Assembly (NCBI RefSeq): GCF_022554085.1
Contig: NZ_JAKFYR010000002.1
Span: 310,001-374,000 of the forward strand
Origin: Rhodococcus sp. CH91
GTDB lineage: Bacteria > Actinomycetota > Actinomycetes > Mycobacteriales > Mycobacteriaceae
DNA length: 64,000 nucleotides
Direction of reading: 5' to 3'
Part shown: one piece after another, positions 20,496 to 31,287 of the stretch
Numbering within the stretch: position 1 is the stretch's first letter
Layout: each line of letters opens with the position of its first letter
Program-made: the position numbers and the translations under genes
Notes under the pieces: generated by a model
Databases searched by the model: none
Told to the model about the DNA's origin: nothing
What the model saw: the letters and a program-made list of their open reading frames with translations, nothing else

Positions 20496-21092
20496 TCAGT
20501 GGGCAGGATCCGCCGCCGACCGCTGGGCGAAGCGCGGCGCCGCCAGAGCGGGGTAGGCGCGGTGCACCTGAGCGGCGACCACGGCGGCGACGACCGCCTT
20601 GAGCAGATCGCCGGGGAGGAAGGCGACATTGGCCGCGGCCGCGGCCCAGACCGTGAGATCGGTGCGCAGAACCATGCCGGCGATACCGAAGGCGTAGAGC
20701 ACGACGATGCCGCCCAGCACGTTCACGGCCACGCCGGGCAGCGTCCGGTAGCGCGGCAGCATCCGCATACTGAGCCAGCCGATGACGGCGACGGCCGGAA
20801 TCCAGCCGATGAGGAAGCCCACCGTGGGCCCCGCCAGCGACGTGAGGGTCGTGCGGCCTCCTGCCAGAACGGGCAGTGCCAGACCGAGCACGATCACGGT
20901 GAGCACCGCCAGCACACCTTTGCGCGCACCCAGCAGGGCACCCGCCGTCATCACCCCGAGAGTCTGCAGCGTGATGGGCACGCCGGACGATCCGATGCTG
21001 ATCTGCCCGGGCAGTCCGAGGGCGATGATCAACGCGGCGAAGACGGCGATCTGCGCGAGGTCGCGCGCGGGGATACGGCGGGACGAGGACAC
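20496..21092 (-). CDS. bioY: Biotin transporter substrate-binding protein BioY
   Basis: 198 residues, six membrane spans. The BioY pattern is clear: LAQIAVFAALIIALGLPGQI, SSGVPITLQTLGVMTAGALL, and GPTVGFLIGWIPA. The start is probably the GTG at 21092, the first plausible codon before the fold begins. First gene of the bioYMN operon. The 243-base gap up to the small membrane gene should hold its promoter. No biotin-repressor box was recognised. Confidence 0.9.
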   Translation of the reverse strand: MSSSRRIPARDLAQIAVFAALIIALGLPGQISIGSSGVPITLQTLGVMTAGALLGARKGVLAVLTVIVLGLALPVLAGGRTTLTSLAGPTVGFLIGWIPAVAVIGWLSMRMLPRYRTLPGVAVNVLGGIVVLYAFGIAGMVLRTDLTVWAAAAANVAFLPGDLLKAVVAAVVAAQVHRAYPALAAPRFAQRSAADPAH

Positions 21093-21335
21093 GATTCTCA
21101 GCCTTCTGGTATGGGTGGTGAACCTGTAGAGCCTAAGCCGTACCGGCGTGCCGTGCGTCACCGACCCGCACCCCGACGCGTCCCGTCTCGTCCGGGGTGC
21201 GCCTCGGGGAGTCCCCTGATCTTTCCCTGATATCCGTTCTGACCTGCTGTTTTTCCGGGTCCGACCTGTCACGATCGAGGGGTGTCGAGCAACGGATCCC
21301 GGCGAGCAGTGGCCGGGGCGAGAGAGGGAGTGGCC

Positions 21336-21509
21336 ATGTTCTGGAAGATCGTAGGAATCGTCGCCGTGGTGTGGGTGGGTCTGGCCGTGATCGGCGCCCT
21401 GCTCGACAACCTGTTCGGCATCCTCGTACTCGGCGCCGTGATCTTCGGCGGATACCTGCTGTACAAGGCAGTATCGGGAGGTGACAAGCACGATCTGACA
21501 CGACTGTAG
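21336..21509 (+). CDS. Small two-span membrane protein (57 aa)
   Basis: MFWKIVGIVAVVWVGLAVIG then a second span around FGILVLGAVIFGGYLLYKAV, with a short charged end (GGDKHDLTRL). The ATG at 21336 follows GAGAGGGAG at good spacing; a GTG at 21282 would add 18 non-hydrophobic residues. No family assigned. It sits 14 bases before the PIG-L gene and is probably co-transcribed with it. Confidence 0.7.
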   Translation: MFWKIVGIVAVVWVGLAVIGALLDNLFGILVLGAVIFGGYLLYKAVSGGDKHDLTRL

Positions 21510-21523
21510 AACGAGGGGTGTCC

Positions 21524-22246
21524 ATGGAGACGGTACCGGAGGACTGGCGCCGCGGACTGGTCGTCGTGGCCCACCCGGACGACATCGAATACGGTGCCGC
21601 GGCAGCGATCGCGCGATGGACCCGGCAGGGCAAGGAGATCGGATACGTCCTGGCCACCCGGGGTGAGGCGGGCATCGCCGGTCTGCCGCCCGAACAGAGC
21701 GCTCCGCTGCGAGAAGCCGAGCAGCGCGAATCCGCACGGATCGTCGGGGTGGAGACTGTCGAGTTCCTCGGCTACCGGGACGGGCAACTGGTCGCGGGGC
21801 TCGATCTACGCCGCGACATCGCCGCCGCGATCCGGCGTCACCGGCCCGAAATGGTGGTCACGCTCGCCTTCGCTCTCAGCCCGCGGCCCGGGTGGATCAA
21901 CAGCGCCGACCATCGGGCGCTCGGAATCTGCGTCGTCGACGGCGTGTCCGACGCCGCGAACGAATGGATCTTCCCGGAACTCACCGCGCGCGGCCTCGAG
22001 CCGTGGCGCGGCGTGCGATGGGTCGCCGTGTGTCCGCCTTCGTCTCCCACTCATGCGGTGGACGTGACCGAGACGGTCGACATCGCGGTCGAATCCCTCG
22101 CCGCACACAGGCGCTATCTCGAAGCTCTGGACGGCAGACCGGTCGAGACGCAGGCGCGTGAGCAGGTCGAGCAGGTGTCGGCGCCCATCGCCGGCTTCGC
22201 GGCCGAGCGCGCTTCGGGATTCGAGTTGTACACCTTCGCGGGATAG
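21524..22246 (+). CDS. PIG-L / LmbE family deacetylase
   Basis: 240 residues. The zinc motif AHPDDIE is at about residues 16-22, and the third ligand is the His in SADHRALG. The family includes the mycothiol synthesis enzyme MshB and mycothiol conjugate amidase. The short length and divergent C-terminus make a generic PIG-L assignment safer. The ATG at 21524 follows GAGGGG at good spacing; the GTG at 21518 is too close to it. Confidence 0.87.
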   Translation: METVPEDWRRGLVVVAHPDDIEYGAAAAIARWTRQGKEIGYVLATRGEAGIAGLPPEQSAPLREAEQRESARIVGVETVEFLGYRDGQLVAGLDLRRDIAAAIRRHRPEMVVTLAFALSPRPGWINSADHRALGICVVDGVSDAANEWIFPELTARGLEPWRGVRWVAVCPPSSPTHAVDVTETVDIAVESLAAHRRYLEALDGRPVETQAREQVEQVSAPIAGFAAERASGFELYTFAG

Positions 22247-22286
22247 GGGACGTCCCGCGAGGGCGGTGTGTGGCACGCTGGGCGCC

Positions 22287-23432
22287 GTGCGAGTGGCGGT
22301 GGTGGCCGGGCCCGATGCGGGCCATGCGATTCCGGCGATCGCGTTGTCGCTGCGTCTCACCGATGCCGGGCACGACGCGGTCGTCTTCACGGGCGCGCGC
22401 TGGCTCGGAGCCGACGTGCCCGGTGCGAGGATCGCGGAGTTGAAGGGGCTCGCGCCCCGGCGCGAGGACGACGACGGCGATGCCGGAGCGAAGATCCACG
22501 CGCGCGCCGCCCACATCGCGAGTGAGATCCTCGCCGATCTCAAGGACCTGTCACCGGACCTCGTGGTGGCGGATGTGCTCACGGCGGGTGGGGGAATGGC
22601 TGCCGAGACGCTCGGAATCCCGTGGATCGAATTGTCGCCGCACCCGCTCTATCTCCCGTCGCGTGGTCTTCCGCCCATCGGCAGCGGTCTCGCCGTGGGT
22701 ACCGGCGTGCGAGGCCGGCTGCGGGACGCCGCGCTGCGCGCGATGACCGCACGGTCCCTGAGACAGGGGGAGCGAGAGCGTTCGGCCGCCCGCATCGGGA
22801 TAGGACTGCCCGCTCGCGACCCCGGTCCGCGGGCGCGCCTGATCGCCACCCTGCCGGCGCTCGAGGTTCCCCGGCCCGACTGGCCGGACCACGCGCATCT
22901 GGTCGGCCCGTTGTTGTGGGAGCCGACCGAGGAGATCCTCGACCCTCCGCCCGGCGACGGGCCCGTCGTGATGGTCGCGCCGTCGACCGCGACGACCGGT
23001 GTCGCAGGGATGGTCGAGACCGTCTGCGATGCCCTCGACGGGACCGGTATGCGTGTCGCCGCGACGATGCTCGACCCGCCGGAGCAGTCGCTGCCGGAGT
23101 GGGCCGTCGCCGGTCGCGGCCGGCAGGACGTGCTGTTGCGGCATGCGGACGTCGTCGTGTGCGGGGGCGGGCACGGGATGCTGGCGAAGGCCCTGACTGC
23201 CGGGGTGCCCGCGGTGATCGTGCCGGGAGGCGGCGATCAGTGGGAACTGGCGAACCGCGCGGCGCGGCAGGGGAGCGCGGTGGTGGTGCGCCCGCTCGAC
23301 GCCGGTTCGATCCGGGCCGCGATCGGGAAGGTGCTGTCGTCGCCGGACTTCGCTGCGGCGGCCCGTGCGGCTGCGGACGGGGCGCGCGGGATGCGGGATC
23401 CGGTCGCGGTGTGCGAGTCCGTGCCGGGCTGA
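22287..23432 (+). CDS. GT1-like glycosyltransferase (Rv2739c-type)
   Basis: 381 residues, two Rossmann domains of the GT-B fold. The N-terminal domain starts VRVAVVAGPDAGHAIPAIAL, and the C-terminal nucleotide-sugar site is ADVVVCGGGHGMLAKALTAG then VPGGGDQWELANR. The acceptor and donor are unknown. The start is the GTG at 22287. The order glycosyltransferase-DUF3046-recA matches Rv2739c-Rv2738c-Rv2737c. Confidence 0.83.
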   Translation: MRVAVVAGPDAGHAIPAIALSLRLTDAGHDAVVFTGARWLGADVPGARIAELKGLAPRREDDDGDAGAKIHARAAHIASEILADLKDLSPDLVVADVLTAGGGMAAETLGIPWIELSPHPLYLPSRGLPPIGSGLAVGTGVRGRLRDAALRAMTARSLRQGERERSAARIGIGLPARDPGPRARLIATLPALEVPRPDWPDHAHLVGPLLWEPTEEILDPPPGDGPVVMVAPSTATTGVAGMVETVCDALDGTGMRVAATMLDPPEQSLPEWAVAGRGRQDVLLRHADVVVCGGGHGMLAKALTAGVPAVIVPGGGDQWELANRAARQGSAVVVRPLDAGSIRAAIGKVLSSPDFAAAARAAADGARGMRDPVAVCESVPG

Positions 23433-23469
23433 CTGTCGCAGCCCGTCTCCCGCGACTACCGTGGTCGGG

Positions 23470-23664
23470 GTGCGGTTGACGGAGTTCTACGAGGTGGTCC
23501 GCGACGAATTCGGGCAGATGCACGGAGATGCGCTCCTGCGCGACCACGTGCTGCTCTCGCTCGGCGGGCGGACCGCTGCCGAGGCCATCGAGGCGGGGCG
23601 CGAGCCCCGGGATGTCTGGCGGGCGCTCTGCGACGAGTTCGACGTGCCACCGGTGCGGCGATAG
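23470..23664 (+). CDS. DUF3046 family protein
   Basis: 64 residues starting VRLTEFYEVVRDEFG, with GDALLRDHVLLSLGGRTAAE and VWRALCDEFDVP. This is the small acidic actinobacterial protein regularly found just upstream of recA. Function unknown. GTG start. Confidence 0.85.
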   Translation: MRLTEFYEVVRDEFGQMHGDALLRDHVLLSLGGRTAAEAIEAGREPRDVWRALCDEFDVPPVRR

Positions 23665-23713
23665 CTCCTGCCTGTCCTCGGCCGGTGCCGGGAGATCTTC
23701 ACGAATCCCCTCT

Positions 23714-23729
23714 TCGAACACGTGTTCGG
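23714..23729 (+). promoter_or_regulatory. LexA (SOS) box upstream of recA
   Basis: TCGAACACGTGTTCGG contains the perfect palindrome CGAACACGTGTTCG and fits the actinobacterial consensus TCGAACN4GTTCGA with one end mismatch. TATGCT at 23731-23736 could be the -10 element, so bound LexA would cover the promoter. recA starts about 150 bases downstream. Confidence 0.9.
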
Positions 23730-23877
23730 CTATGCTGGGGCCATCGGGAGGGTTGTCGTCCACAGGCGGTGATTCCATCCACAGGCGCGGCGTTTCCGCC
23801 GTCGCGGCAGCCAACTTGTCGGTGCCGGGTTCTAACGTCGTCGACAACAAGGACGAGATTCGATTAAGGGGACCAAG

Positions 23878-24921
23878 ATGGCAGCACAGGCTCACGACCG
23901 CGAGAAGGCGCTCGAACTCGCCCTCGCGCAGATCGACAAGAGCTTCGGCAAGGGCTCGGTGATGCGGCTGGGAGAGGACGTACGTCCTCCCATCGCCGTC
24001 ATTCCCACCGGGTCGATCGCACTCGACGTGGCGCTCGGCATCGGCGGTCTGCCGCGCGGCCGCGTCATCGAGATCTACGGCCCGGAGTCGTCGGGTAAGA
24101 CGACCGTGGCCCTGCACGCGGTGGCGAACGCACAGGCCGCCGGCGGAATCGCGGCGTTCATCGACGCCGAGCACGCTCTGGATCCGGACTATGCACGCAA
24201 GCTCGGCGTCGACACCGACGCCCTGCTGGTGTCGCAGCCCGACACCGGTGAGCAGGCGCTCGAGATCGCCGACATGCTCATCCGTTCGGGCGCACTCGAC
24301 ATCATCGTCATCGACTCGGTGGCAGCACTCGTGCCGCGCGCCGAGATCGAGGGCGAGATGGGCGACAGTCACGTCGGCCTCCAGGCCCGGCTGATGAGCC
24401 AGGCGCTGCGCAAGATGACGGGTGCGCTCAACAACTCCGGCACCACCGCGATCTTCATCAACCAGCTGCGCGAGAAGATCGGTGTGATGTTCGGTTCGCC
24501 CGAGACCACCACGGGCGGTAAAGCTCTGAAGTTCTACGCCTCCGTCCGCCTGGACGTACGACGGATCGAGACGCTCAAGGACGGTGGCGACGCGGTCGGC
24601 AACCGTACCCGCGTGAAGGTCGTCAAGAACAAGGTGTCGCCGCCGTTCAAGCAGGCCGAATTCGACATCCTGTACGGCCAGGGCATCTCGAAGGAGGGCT
24701 CGCTCATCGATATGGGTGTCGATCAGGGCTTCATCCGCAAGTCCGGCTCCTGGTACACCTACGAGGGCGATCAGCTCGGCCAGGGCAAGGAGAACGCCCG
24801 CAAGTTCCTGCTCGAGAACACCGACATCCGCGACGAGATCGAGAAGAAGATCAAGGAGAAGCTCGGTATCGGTGCGGTGCTCACCGACCCGAGCGACGCC
24901 GAGGAGCCGGCCGACTTCTAG
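23878..24921 (+). CDS. recA: Recombinase RecA
   Basis: 347 residues, uninterrupted (no intein, unlike M. tuberculosis). Walker A is GPESSGKTT at about residues 66-74, and [10 protein letters not shown] is present. Loop L2 contains [22 protein letters not shown]. It drives homologous recombination and LexA self-cleavage. A SOS box lies upstream, and a strong hairpin separates it from recX. Confidence 0.99.
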   Translation: MAAQAHDREKALELALAQIDKSFGKGSVMRLGEDVRPPIAVIPTGSIALDVALGIGGLPRGRVIEIYGPESSGKTTVALHAVANAQAAGGIAAFIDAEHALDPDYARKLGVDTDALLVSQPDTGEQALEIADMLIRSGALDIIVIDSVAALVPRAEIEGEMGDSHVGLQARLMSQALRKMTGALNNSGTTAIFINQLREKIGVMFGSPETTTGGKALKFYASVRLDVRRIETLKDGGDAVGNRTRVKVVKNKVSPPFKQAEFDILYGQGISKEGSLIDMGVDQGFIRKSGSWYTYEGDQLGQGKENARKFLLENTDIRDEIEKKIKEKLGIGAVLTDPSDAEEPADF

Positions 24922-24939
24922 TCACCACTCCGACGAACA

Positions 24940-24976
24940 CACGGGGCGCGGACGGTGCATTCGTCCGCGCCCCGTG
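24940..24976 (+). terminator. Strong hairpin between recA and recX
   Basis: CACGGGGCGCGGACG (24940-24954) pairs perfectly with CGTCCGCGCCCCGTG (24962-24976) around a 7-base loop: a 15-bp GC stem. It probably limits read-through from recA into recX, keeping RecX below RecA. No T tract. Confidence 0.8.
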
Positions 24977-25019
24977 GCGTCCGGCTGTGCTGTCGGTGGG
25001 GCCGGTTACTGTGCGCCTC

Positions 25020-25625
25020 ATGGACGACCCCGACGAACGACGACCCGCACGGCGCGCGCGCCGGCGTCCTGCTCGGGCCGAGCAGGAGCTGCCCGGTGGC
25101 GGAACGGAAGCGCAGGCCAAGGACGCCTGTCTCCGGCTGCTGACGGATCGTGCCCGCAGCCGGTCCGAACTCGCGGCCAAGCTCGAGCAGAAGGGGTTCG
25201 CGTCCGAGGTCGCCGAGCGCGCGCTCGATCGGCTCACCGAGGTGGGGTTGATCGACGACGCCGATTTCGCCGACCAGTGGGCGCGTTCACGGCACCTGCA
25301 CGCAGGAAAAGGCAAGCGCGCGATCGCACTCGAACTGCGGCGCAAGGGCATCGACGCCGCCGACGCGGAGGCCGCGCTCGAACAGATCGATCCTGCCGAC
25401 GAGCGGGAACGCGCGGTCGAACTGGTCCGCAAGAAGCTGCGGAGCCAGTCGCCGCTGCCCACCGAGGGCGATCGCCGCGAGATCGCTGCCGAACGCGACA
25501 AGCTGGTGCGGCGACTGGTCGGCATGCTCGCGCGGCGTGGCTACGCGCAGGGGATGGCGTTCGACGTCGTGCGGGAAGAGCTCGCGACCTTCGGAGCGGA
25601 CGCGAGCGACCTCCCGCACGACTGA
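25020..25625 (+). CDS. recX: Regulatory protein RecX
   Basis: 201 residues built of three-helix RecX repeats: LTDRARSRSELAAKLEQKGF, then VGLIDDADFADQWARSR, then LVRRLVGMLARRGYAQGMAF. It binds the RecA filament and limits its activity. It has a basic N-terminal tail of about 30 residues. The ATG at 25020 is chosen over upstream GTGs at 24999 and 25011. It ends 3 bases from the convergent transporter permease. Confidence 0.93.
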   Translation: MDDPDERRPARRARRRPARAEQELPGGGTEAQAKDACLRLLTDRARSRSELAAKLEQKGFASEVAERALDRLTEVGLIDDADFADQWARSRHLHAGKGKRAIALELRRKGIDAADAEAALEQIDPADERERAVELVRKKLRSQSPLPTEGDRREIAAERDKLVRRLVGMLARRGYAQGMAFDVVREELATFGADASDLPHD

Positions 25626-25628
25626 GCG

Positions 25629-26537
25629 CTATGGGCGGCGCTCGCCCGCCATATCCAGGCCCGGTACCTCCATCGTCGGGAGGTTGTCGGGGTCTTCGGC
25701 CCCGATCGCGCCCTTCTTGCGCCTGCCGGAGCGCAGGCGCTTCTCGAGCCACATCGCGAATCTGGTCAGCGCGCTGTTGAGGACGATCATGATCACCGCG
25801 ACCACCAGCAACGCCGGCAGATAGTTGGCGAAGAAGGCGCCGAGCTGCTGGCCGGAACGGACCACTTCGACGTAGCCGATCAGATACCCGAGTGCCGAAT
25901 CCTTGAGCGCGATCACCATCTGCGACACGATGGCGGGCAGCATGATCGTGACCGCCTGCGGCAGCAGGATCAGCCGCATGATCTGGTTCTTCCGCATACC
26001 GACCGCGGCAGCAGCCTCGGCCTGCCCACGCGGCAGCGACCGGATTCCGGCGCGGACGATCTCTGCGATCACCGAGCCGTTGTACAGGGTCAGGCCGGTG
26101 ATGACCGCCGCCAGCGCCAGATATTCGGACTTGAAGACGCGGTACTCGGCGAACACCTGGTAGGCGAAGATCATCAGGATCAGAACCGGCACAGCCCGGA
26201 ACAGTTCGACGATCGTCCCGGCGACTGCGCGGACCCAGCGGTGATCGGACAGTCGAGCGATACCCAGCACCGTGCCGAGCACGAGCGCCAGCACGATCGA
26301 CGCGACGGCCGCGACGATCGTGCCGCGGATACCGGGCAGCAGATAGGTGGTCCAGCTGGTGGATTCGAGGAAGGGCTCCCACTTCGCGGCCGTGAGCTGA
26401 CCGTTGGCGTCGAGCGCCCGGTACACGATCCAGCCGACGAGGACGAGGAGCGCGACGACGAGGACGGACAGGATCCGGTAGATCGCTTTCGCGCGAGGGC
26501 CGGGGGCGTCGTAGAGAACGGTTCCGTGGGCACTCAT
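25629..26537 (-). CDS. gluD: Glutamate-type ABC transporter permease (GluD)
   Basis: 302-residue HisMQ-family permease. Several spans surround the EAA loop with [18 protein letters not shown]. The C-terminus is an acidic-proline tail. It partners with GluC as a heterodimer. Its ATG overlaps the gluC stop by four bases (ATGA). The gene order gluABCD next to recA-recX is also known in Corynebacterium glutamicum. Confidence 0.9.
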   Translation of the reverse strand: MSAHGTVLYDAPGPRAKAIYRILSVLVVALLVLVGWIVYRALDANGQLTAAKWEPFLESTSWTTYLLPGIRGTIVAAVASIVLALVLGTVLGIARLSDHRWVRAVAGTIVELFRAVPVLILMIFAYQVFAEYRVFKSEYLALAAVITGLTLYNGSVIAEIVRAGIRSLPRGQAEAAAAVGMRKNQIMRLILLPQAVTIMLPAIVSQMVIALKDSALGYLIGYVEVVRSGQQLGAFFANYLPALLVVAVIMIVLNSALTRFAMWLEKRLRSGRRKKGAIGAEDPDNLPTMEVPGLDMAGERRP

Positions 26538-27214
26538 CGGGCAACCTCGAATCGCTTGCTGAGCCAGCCGAACAACAATCCGGTGGGGAGGGTCAGGATG
26601 ACGAAGCCGAGCGCGAAGATGCCGCCCACGGCGAAGATCGCCGCCTCGTTCTCGATCATCGTCTTCATCAGCAGCGACGCTTCGGACACGCCGATCACCG
26701 AGGCGATCGTCGAATTCTTCGTCAGTGCGATGAGAACCGATCCGAGCGGGGCGATGACTGCCCGGAAGGCCTGAGGCAGCACGATCAACCGCAGATTCTG
26801 GCTGAAGGTCAGCCCGAGCGAGCGGCCTGCTTCCGACTGGCCGAGCGAGACCGTGTTGATGCCGGAACGAAGCGACTCGCACACGAAGGCGGCGGTGTAC
26901 ACGCTCAGTCCCAGCACCGCGAGCCGGAAGTTGTTGTCCACCAGGAAGGTCGGCGACGACTCGGAGGCCAGCTTGATGCCGAGGGTCTGGGACAGCCCGA
27001 ACAGACAGAAGATGATGATCAACGTCAACGGGGTGTTGCGGAAGATCGTCACGTAAGCGGTGCCGACGGCGCGCGCCACAGGTATCGGGGACACCCGCAT
27101 CGCAGCGAGGATCGTTCCGAGGATCAGCGCGCCTATCGCCGACACGACGGTCAGCTGGATCGTGGTCCAGAACGCGTCGAGTAGTTGGCTGCCGTACTTG
27201 CTCAACAGATCCAC
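26534..27214 (-). CDS. gluC: Glutamate-type ABC transporter permease (GluC)
   Basis: 226 residues, HisMQ family. It has [13 protein letters not shown] near the second span, [20 protein letters not shown], and the coupling segment [23 protein letters not shown] start at 27214. Co-transcribed with gluA, gluB and gluD. Confidence 0.9.
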   Translation of the reverse strand: MDLLSKYGSQLLDAFWTTIQLTVVSAIGALILGTILAAMRVSPIPVARAVGTAYVTIFRNTPLTLIIIFCLFGLSQTLGIKLASESSPTFLVDNNFRLAVLGLSVYTAAFVCESLRSGINTVSLGQSEAGRSLGLTFSQNLRLIVLPQAFRAVIAPLGSVLIALTKNSTIASVIGVSEASLLMKTMIENEAAIFAVGGIFALGFVILTLPTGLLFGWLSKRFEVAR

Positions 27215-27323
27215 AGGTCACTCCGGGATCGAGGGGACGGGGCGGAGTCCGGAACGGTCCGGCCGGTCCGCGCATTTCTCACGGACCGGCCGCACCGACG
27301 GACGAAAGGGTCGAACGTAGGGC

Positions 27324-28157
27324 TCAGTAGCGATCGACGGTGGGCTGTTCGGGGAGTTCGTAGCCCGACACGCCGACCGTCTCCTGGAACGCCGTCTCCC
27401 ATGCACCGCTGGCGATCATCTCGTCGATCGCGTCGTTGATCGCGTTGCGGGATTCGTCGTCACCCTTGGCGAGGCCGATGCCGTAGCGCTCGGTGGTGAA
27501 CGGCTCACCGACGACCTTGAAGTCGCCGGGACTCTGTGCTGCGTATCCGGCGAGGATGATGTCGTCGGTGGTCACCGCGTCGACCGCGCCGTTGCGCAAC
27601 GCCTCGACACACAGGGAGTAGGTGTCGAACTCCTGGAGCTGAACGTCCTGCGCGTAGTTGTCCTTCACGTTCTGGGCCGGAGTCGAACCCGCCACCGAGC
27701 ACAGGCGCTTGCCGCCGCTGAGGGAGTCGGGTCCGGTGATCTCCGTGTCGTCCGCCCGGACGAGGAGCGACTGGCCGGCGACGAAGTACGGTCCGGCGAA
27801 GTCGACCTTCTCCTTGCGGCTGTCGGTGATCGAGTAGGTGGCGACGACGTAGTCGACCTCGCCGTTCTGGATGAGCGTCTCACGCTGGGCGGACGGCGCT
27901 TCCTTGAACTCGATGTTCTCCTCCGGGACACCGAGCTGCTCGGCGACGTACTTGGCGACTTCGACGTCGAACCCGCTGAACGAACCGTCCGGATTGCGCA
28001 GGCCGAGACCCGGCTGATCGAACTTGATGCCGACCGTGAGGGTGCCGTTCTCGGCGGACTGAGAGACGCTGCGCGTCTCGTCGCCGCCGCATGCGGTAGC
28101 GACCACCGCCACGGCAACGGCGCCGATGCCCAGGCGGATCGAGCGGGACAGTTTCAT
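27324..28157 (-). CDS. gluB: Glutamate-type ABC transporter substrate-binding lipoprotein (GluB)
   Basis: 277 residues. A lipoprotein signal peptide has a basic start, a hydrophobic core and the lipobox VATAC, giving a Cys near residue 23. The mature part is a family 3 solute-binding domain: GTLTVGIKFDQPGLG, SFSGFDVEVAKYVAEQLG, and VVATYSITDSRKEKVDFAGP. The start follows CCGGAGGT. The ligand is probably glutamate, by homology with the corynebacterial system. Confidence 0.92.
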   Translation of the reverse strand: MKLSRSIRLGIGAVAVAVVATACGGDETRSVSQSAENGTLTVGIKFDQPGLGLRNPDGSFSGFDVEVAKYVAEQLGVPEENIEFKEAPSAQRETLIQNGEVDYVVATYSITDSRKEKVDFAGPYFVAGQSLLVRADDTEITGPDSLSGGKRLCSVAGSTPAQNVKDNYAQDVQLQEFDTYSLCVEALRNGAVDAVTTDDIILAGYAAQSPGDFKVVGEPFTTERYGIGLAKGDDESRNAINDAIDEMIASGAWETAFQETVGVSGYELPEQPTVDRY

Positions 28158-28224
28158 CGAGTACCTCCGGTACGGGTCGGGCGTGGACAACGACGTGCGG
28201 GTCCGCTCGTCGGATACGGGATGT

Positions 28225-29013
28225 TCAGTGACTGAGGATCTTGCCGAGGAAGTCCTTGGCGCGGTCGGATTCGGGCGCCGTGAAGAAGGTGTCGGGCTCG
28301 GTGTCCTCGACGATGCGGCCGTCGGCCATGAACAACACGCGATCGCCGGCCTTGCGGGCGAATCCCATCTCGTGCGTGACCACGACCATGGTCATGCCTT
28401 CCTTCGCGAGGGAGGTCATGACGTCGAGGACCTCCTGGACCATCTCCGGGTCGAGCGCCGAGGTGGGTTCGTCGAACAGCATCACCTTCGGGTTCATCGC
28501 GAGCGCCCGGGCGATCGCGACACGCTGTTGCTGGCCACCCGACAGCTGAGCCGGGTACTTGTCGGCCTGGTTGGCGATCCCGACACGCTCGAGCAACTGC
28601 ATCGCCGACTCTCGTGCCTGGTCCTTCTTGATCTTGCGCACCTTGACGGGCCCGAGCATGACATTCTCGAGGATCGTCTTGTGGGCGAAGAGGTTGAACG
28701 ACTGGAACACCATTCCGACGTCCGCGCGGAGGTGGGCCAGCGCGCGCCCCTCAGCCGGCAGGACGGCGCCGTCGACACGGATCTCGCCGGTGTCGATCGG
28801 TTCGAGGCGGTTGATGGTGCGGCACAGGGTCGACTTCCCCGAACCCGACGGGCCGACCACGATCACGACCTGTCCCCGGGGTATCTCGAGCTCGATGTCC
28901 TGCAGGACGTGCAGGGATCCGAAGTGCTTGTTCACCCCGGTCATCGAGATCATGGACGAGGCGGTGCCCGCCTCCTCGGACGGACGATCCGTTCCGGCTG
29001 CCGCTGATGTCAT
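28225..29013 (-). CDS. gluA: Glutamate-type ABC transporter ATP-binding protein (GluA)
   Basis: ABC ATPase with Walker [12 protein letters not shown], signature [17 protein letters not shown], Walker [13 protein letters not shown], and switch [11 protein letters not shown]. The start at 29013 gives 262 residues. Homologues usually begin at the internal MISMTGV (start 28953, 242 residues), which is equally plausible. First gene of the operon, divergent from miaB. Confidence 0.93.
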   Translation of the reverse strand: MTSAAAGTDRPSEEAGTASSMISMTGVNKHFGSLHVLQDIELEIPRGQVVIVVGPSGSGKSTLCRTINRLEPIDTGEIRVDGAVLPAEGRALAHLRADVGMVFQSFNLFAHKTILENVMLGPVKVRKIKKDQARESAMQLLERVGIANQADKYPAQLSGGQQQRVAIARALAMNPKVMLFDEPTSALDPEMVQEVLDVMTSLAKEGMTMVVVTHEMGFARKAGDRVLFMADGRIVEDTEPDTFFTAPESDRAKDFLGKILSH

Positions 29014-29176
29014 GTCTGCAGACCCTATGCCGTCCGGTCCGTAATTCTTCGCATTTCGGGACACCCGTGCCCTGCGTCACGCGATTTTTACGAGTGATCC
29101 GGTAACGGTCGCCACCGGCGGCTCCGGTGGGGTCGGCGCGGGGAAGGCCGACTCCCGGCGTGAGATACCCTGAGAC

Positions 29177-30706
29177 GTGTCACTGATCGACGAAGAAGCC
29201 CCCCGCGCCGGTAGCCGGACCTACGAGGTCCGCACCTACGGCTGCCAGATGAACGTACACGACTCCGAGCGCCTCTCGGGGTTGCTGGAGGACGCCGGCT
29301 TCACCCGGGCGGAAGCGGGCTCGTCCCCGGATCTGGTCGTCTTCAACACGTGCGCGGTGCGGGAGAACGCCGACAACAAGTTGTACGGCAATCTGAGTCA
29401 TCTGCGTCCCGTCAAGGACGACAACCCCGACATGCAGATCGCCGTCGGAGGCTGTCTCGCCCAGAAGGACCGGGACACGGTCGTGAAGAAGGCGCCCTGG
29501 GTCGATGTGGTGTTCGGCACGCACAACATCGGCAACCTCCCCGCGCTGCTCGAACGTGCCCGGCACAACCGCCGGGCGGAGGTCGAGATCCTCGACGCGC
29601 TGGAAGCCTTCCCCTCGACCCTGCCGGCCAAGCGCGAGTCGTCGTACGCCGGATGGGTGTCGATCTCCGTCGGCTGCAACAACACCTGCACCTTCTGCAT
29701 CGTGCCGTCGCTGCGCGGGAAGGAAGTCGACCGCCGTCCCGGCGACATCCTGGCCGAAGTACAAGCACTCGTCGACGAGGGTGTGCTCGAGGTGACGCTG
29801 CTCGGTCAGAACGTCAATTCCTACGGCCGTTCCTTCGCCGATCCCGACCAGCCCCGCGACCGCGGAGCCTTCGCGTCGCTGCTGCGTGCGTGCGGCGACA
29901 TCGACGGTCTGGAACGGGTGCGTTTCACCTCCCCGCACCCGGCGGAGTTCACCGACGACGTCATCGAGGCGATGGCGCAGACCCCCAACGTCTGCCCACA
30001 GCTGCACATGCCGCTGCAGTCCGGGAGCGACCGGATCCTGCGGGCGATGCGCCGTTCCTACCGCAAGGAACGCTTCCTGGGCATCATCGACCGTGTGCGT
30101 GCCGCGATGCCACATGCGGCGATCACCACCGACATCATCGTCGGGTTCCCCGGGGAGACCGAGGAGGACTTCCAGCAGACCCTCGAGGTCGTCGAGAAGG
30201 CCCGGTTCACCAGCGCCTTCACCTTCCAGTATTCGAAGCGCCCGGGGACGCCGGCCGCCGACATGGAGGGACAGGTCCCCAAGGCGGTGGTGCAGGAGCG
30301 CTACGAGCGGCTGATCGCCCTCCAGGAGAAGATCACCCTCGAGGAGAACCGCAAGCTCGTCGGGACCGAGGTCGAACTGCTCGTCGCGGCGGGGGAGGGC
30401 CGCAAGAACGCCGAGACCGCCCGGATGAGCGGACGCGCCCGAGACGGCCGCCTCGTCCATTTCCGTCCCGAAGGTGCCGTCGACACCGCGGTACGCCCGG
30501 GTGATGTCATCACGATCGTCGTGAGCGACGCCGCTCCGCACCACCTCGTCGCGGACACGCCGATCCTCACGCACCGGCGCACACGCGCCGGAGACCACTT
30601 CGAACAGGGCCGGCTCCCCAAGACACCGCCGATCGGTGTCGGACTCGGATTGCCGAGCATCGGCGTTCCGGAGCCACTGCCGCCACAGATGGGATGCAAC
30701 GCATGA
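29177..30706 (+). CDS. miaB: tRNA-2-methylthio-N6-dimethylallyladenosine synthase
   Basis: 509-residue radical-SAM methylthiotransferase acting on A37 of tRNAs already isopentenylated by MiaA. N-terminal cluster cysteines are in [15 protein letters not shown] and GGCLAQ. The radical-SAM CxxxCxxC is [13 protein letters not shown] domain follows around residues 390-455, then a 55-residue proline-glycine extension. Start GTG 29177. miaA is in the same block, 4.4 kb downstream. Confidence 0.96.
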   Translation: MSLIDEEAPRAGSRTYEVRTYGCQMNVHDSERLSGLLEDAGFTRAEAGSSPDLVVFNTCAVRENADNKLYGNLSHLRPVKDDNPDMQIAVGGCLAQKDRDTVVKKAPWVDVVFGTHNIGNLPALLERARHNRRAEVEILDALEAFPSTLPAKRESSYAGWVSISVGCNNTCTFCIVPSLRGKEVDRRPGDILAEVQALVDEGVLEVTLLGQNVNSYGRSFADPDQPRDRGAFASLLRACGDIDGLERVRFTSPHPAEFTDDVIEAMAQTPNVCPQLHMPLQSGSDRILRAMRRSYRKERFLGIIDRVRAAMPHAAITTDIIVGFPGETEEDFQQTLEVVEKARFTSAFTFQYSKRPGTPAADMEGQVPKAVVQERYERLIALQEKITLEENRKLVGTEVELLVAAGEGRKNAETARMSGRARDGRLVHFRPEGAVDTAVRPGDVITIVVSDAAPHHLVADTPILTHRRTRAGDHFEQGRLPKTPPIGVGLGLPSIGVPEPLPPQMGCNA

Positions 30707-31287
30707 GCACCGACAAGCCGCACGATCACCATGCCGGCGGTGACGAACGTGCCGAGCTCGAAGCCGCCGAACGGGAGGTGGCGAGCGTCATCGATCCGGG
30801 CGCCCGGGCGATGTTCGTCGCGATCGCGGTTCTCGTGCTGCTGGGTTCGTTCGCCCTGCCCCACGCAGGTGCCGTCAACGGGTGGGAGGTGCTGTCGTCC
30901 GCGCCGGACGCGGCCGCGGAGGAGATCGGTCTCCCCTCACGATTGTTCCTGTGGTTCGCGCTGGTCTTCTCGGGTCTGGGCTCGATCCTCGCGCTCGTCA
31001 CGCGCAAGTGGATGCCCGCCTGGGTGGCGCTGGCCGGATCGGCGGTGACGATCGTCTTCGGCATGCTGGCGATCTGGTCCCGCCAGACCTTGCCCGTCGA
31101 GTCGTCGGCCGCGGGCCCGGGCTTCGGCCTCCTGATCGGCTGGTTCGCCGTGATGGTGATCGTCTTCCACTGGGCCCGGGTGGTGTGGTCGCGGACCTCC
31201 GCCCAGCTCGAAGCAGAAGCGGAACTGCGGAAGGTGGCCGCACAGACCGAACGTCCCCGTCTCATGCGCGACGACTCCGGGGCCTGA
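30703..31287 (+). CDS. Conserved membrane protein (Rv2732c-like)
   Basis: 194 residues. A polar His/Asp/Glu-rich N-terminus is followed by about four hydrophobic spans and a charged C-terminal helix. The ATG overlaps the miaB stop (ATGA), so it is translationally coupled. The position matches Rv2732c. Function unknown. Confidence 0.83.
   Translation: MSTDKPHDHHAGGDERAELEAAEREVASVIDPGARAMFVAIAVLVLLGSFALPHAGAVNGWEVLSSAPDAAAEEIGLPSRLFLWFALVFSGLGSILALVTRKWMPAWVALAGSAVTIVFGMLAIWSRQTLPVESSAAGPGFGLLIGWFAVMVIVFHWARVVWSRTSAQLEAEAELRKVAAQTERPRLMRDDSGA

Noticed and set aside
23878-24921. Intein in recA
   Set aside because: The reading frame is uninterrupted and of normal length.
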